Origin: Lithospermum erythrorhizon
Taxonomy: Eukaryota; Streptophyta; Magnoliopsida; Boraginales; Boraginaceae
Assembly: GCA_019722365.1 (NCBI GenBank)
Contig: JADFUC010000992.1
Span: forward strand, 365,902 to 429,901
DNA: 64,000 nucleotides
Reading direction: 5' to 3'
This document shows positions 63,077-64,000 of this stretch, piece after piece (the first letter of the stretch is position 1; every line of letters begins with the position of its first letter). A program made the position numbers and the translations under genes. Below the pieces are notes generated by a model. The model was not told where the DNA came from. It was given only the letters and a program-made list of their open reading frames with translations, and made no database searches.

Positions 63077-64000
63077 ATGGAAGAAACCGGTTTGTTCCGG
63101 TTTCAACCTCCAAACCACCACCACCACCACCACCTTGACCCTTCAGCTCAAGAATTCTTCCCAACACCACCACTTTTACCACCACCACCACCACTTTTCT
63201 ACCCTTACCCCACCCTACAACCACCACCACCACCACTACTACTTCCTCAACAACAATATCATCACCCTCCACCGTTTTGTGATTACTCCCCAACCCATTT
63301 AACCTTTGTTAGCACTGGACCGGTTGAGCCACAACTAGCACCCCCACCTCCACCACCTTCACCCGTAGTTGTGACAAGACCCTATATTCCACCACCTATA
63401 TTAATACCTTCAAGGGCTTTGCTTCTGACCCAAGTCCCTCATGACGTCAGCGAGTCAACCATTAGACGAGACTTGGAGGTGTTCGGTGACGTCAGAGCGG
63501 TTCAAATGGACCGGGTTCATGATGGGATAGTGACGGTTCATTTCTATGACTTAAGGCATGCCCAGACCGCTTTAGTAGTAATTCAAGAACAACACATGCA
63601 ACATCAAGCTAGAGTTGGGAGGCACTATGAAGTTGTCATGTCCCAAAATTGTTGTCCATTATCTCCTCCACCACCTCCTCCGGCGGCGCGTGGACTTGTT
63701 TCCGGCAGAGTTGTGTGGGCCCAGTTTACTTTTCCGTTGATTTCCAAAATTCCAGATGGTACCAATCAGGGCACGTTAGTGATATTCAATTTGGACCCTT
63801 TGGTCTCCTCAACTACCCTCCAACATATTTTTCAAGATTTTGGTACGTATTGTGTTTTTTTGTCATTATTATTATTGATAACGGATAAGTTTTTTTTTTT
63901 TAATTGTTTGATTAATGAATTTTGAACAGGTCAAGTGAGGGAATTAAGGGATACACCATCAAAAGCACCAAGGTTTGTGGAATTTTATGATACAGAATTT
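63077..64000 (+). CDS. TEL: TERMINAL EAR1-like / MEI2-like RNA-binding protein, 3' partial
   Basis: Plant TEL proteins are MEI2-type RNA-binding proteins expressed in shoot and leaf initiation zones; maize terminal ear1 limits leaf initiation. Exon 1 is 63077-63842 (255 codons plus one base, donor gtacgt); exon 2 starts at 63930 after an aacag acceptor and runs out of the window. The start ATG (MEETGLFRFQPP) is the first in frame after a leader with many A and C. Residues 1-110 are of low complexity: His6 (residues 14-19) and many proline runs. The first RRM spans about residues 111-180 (SRALLLTQVPHDVSESTIRR, DLEVFGDVRAVQMD, GIVTVHFYDLRHAQTAL). After a proline linker (ending RGLVSGRVVWAQF) the second RRM begins (GTLVIFNLDPLVSSTTLQHI), continuing in exon 2 as QVRELRDTPSKAPRFVEFYD. 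The MEI2-type C-terminal RRM lies beyond the window. No damage seen. Confidence 0.9.

Noticed and set aside
63075..63293. 72-codon Val/Gly-rich frame on - opposite the TEL-like start
   Set aside because: It is the antisense shadow of the CCA repeats in the real exon.

Overview
The window looks like nuclear DNA from a land plant, most likely a core eudicot. Reasons: a chloroplast-targeted Alb3-family gene with many short exons and GT-AG introns, a plant-type PL1 pectate lyase, a short arabinogalactan-type protein, the first exons of a TERMINAL EAR1-like gene, AT-rich spacers, and a large load of decayed LTR retrotransposons. The 9-mer tactccgta (or its complement) recurs between 52.7 and 60.2 kb. 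I associate it with Caryophyllales genomes, but that placement is tentative.

Layout. 1.06-4.83 kb (+): exons 2 to 11 of an ALB4-like thylakoid insertase; the transit-peptide exon lies outside the window. 4.8-15.9 kb: gene-free, with old DNA-transposon-like fragments, a dispersed repeat and a minisatellite block (8.7-11.0 kb). 15.9-28.7 kb: an isolated 1.76-kb LTR, a degenerate Ty1/copia element on + (copia A, 18.8-25.7 kb) and a second, more eroded copia element on - (copia D, 25.9-28.7 kb). 30.18-32.10 kb (-): an intact four-exon pectate lyase gene with a TATA box. 32.9-37.4 kb: two more isolated LTRs of the 15.9-kb family, one with a matching direct repeat on each side. 37.5-46.25 kb (-): copia B, same family as copia A but inverted, with both LTRs and a primer-binding site still visible. 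46.25-51.8 kb (+): remains of a Ty3/gypsy-type element with gag and protease but no reverse transcriptase that I can find, followed by three tandem-repeat arrays. 51.95-52.27 kb (-): a one-exon AGP-like gene. 52.3-62.9 kb: AT-rich spacer with a Stowaway-like MITE, a possible SINE and minisatellites. 63.08 kb to the end (+): start of a TERMINAL EAR1/MEI2-like RNA-binding protein gene, preceded by a 140-bp tandem duplication.

The four host genes are unrelated in function and do not form a pathway or cluster. I found no CRISPR, operon, rRNA or tRNA gene, and no new multi-gene system. The parts most worth a second look are structural: the inverted copia pair around the pectate lyase gene, the isolated-LTR family, the gag-only gypsy derivative with its arrays, the AACAAGC-rich block at 8.7-11.0 kb and the promoter-side duplication at the TEL gene. 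All similarity statements come from reading by eye; no alignment was run.
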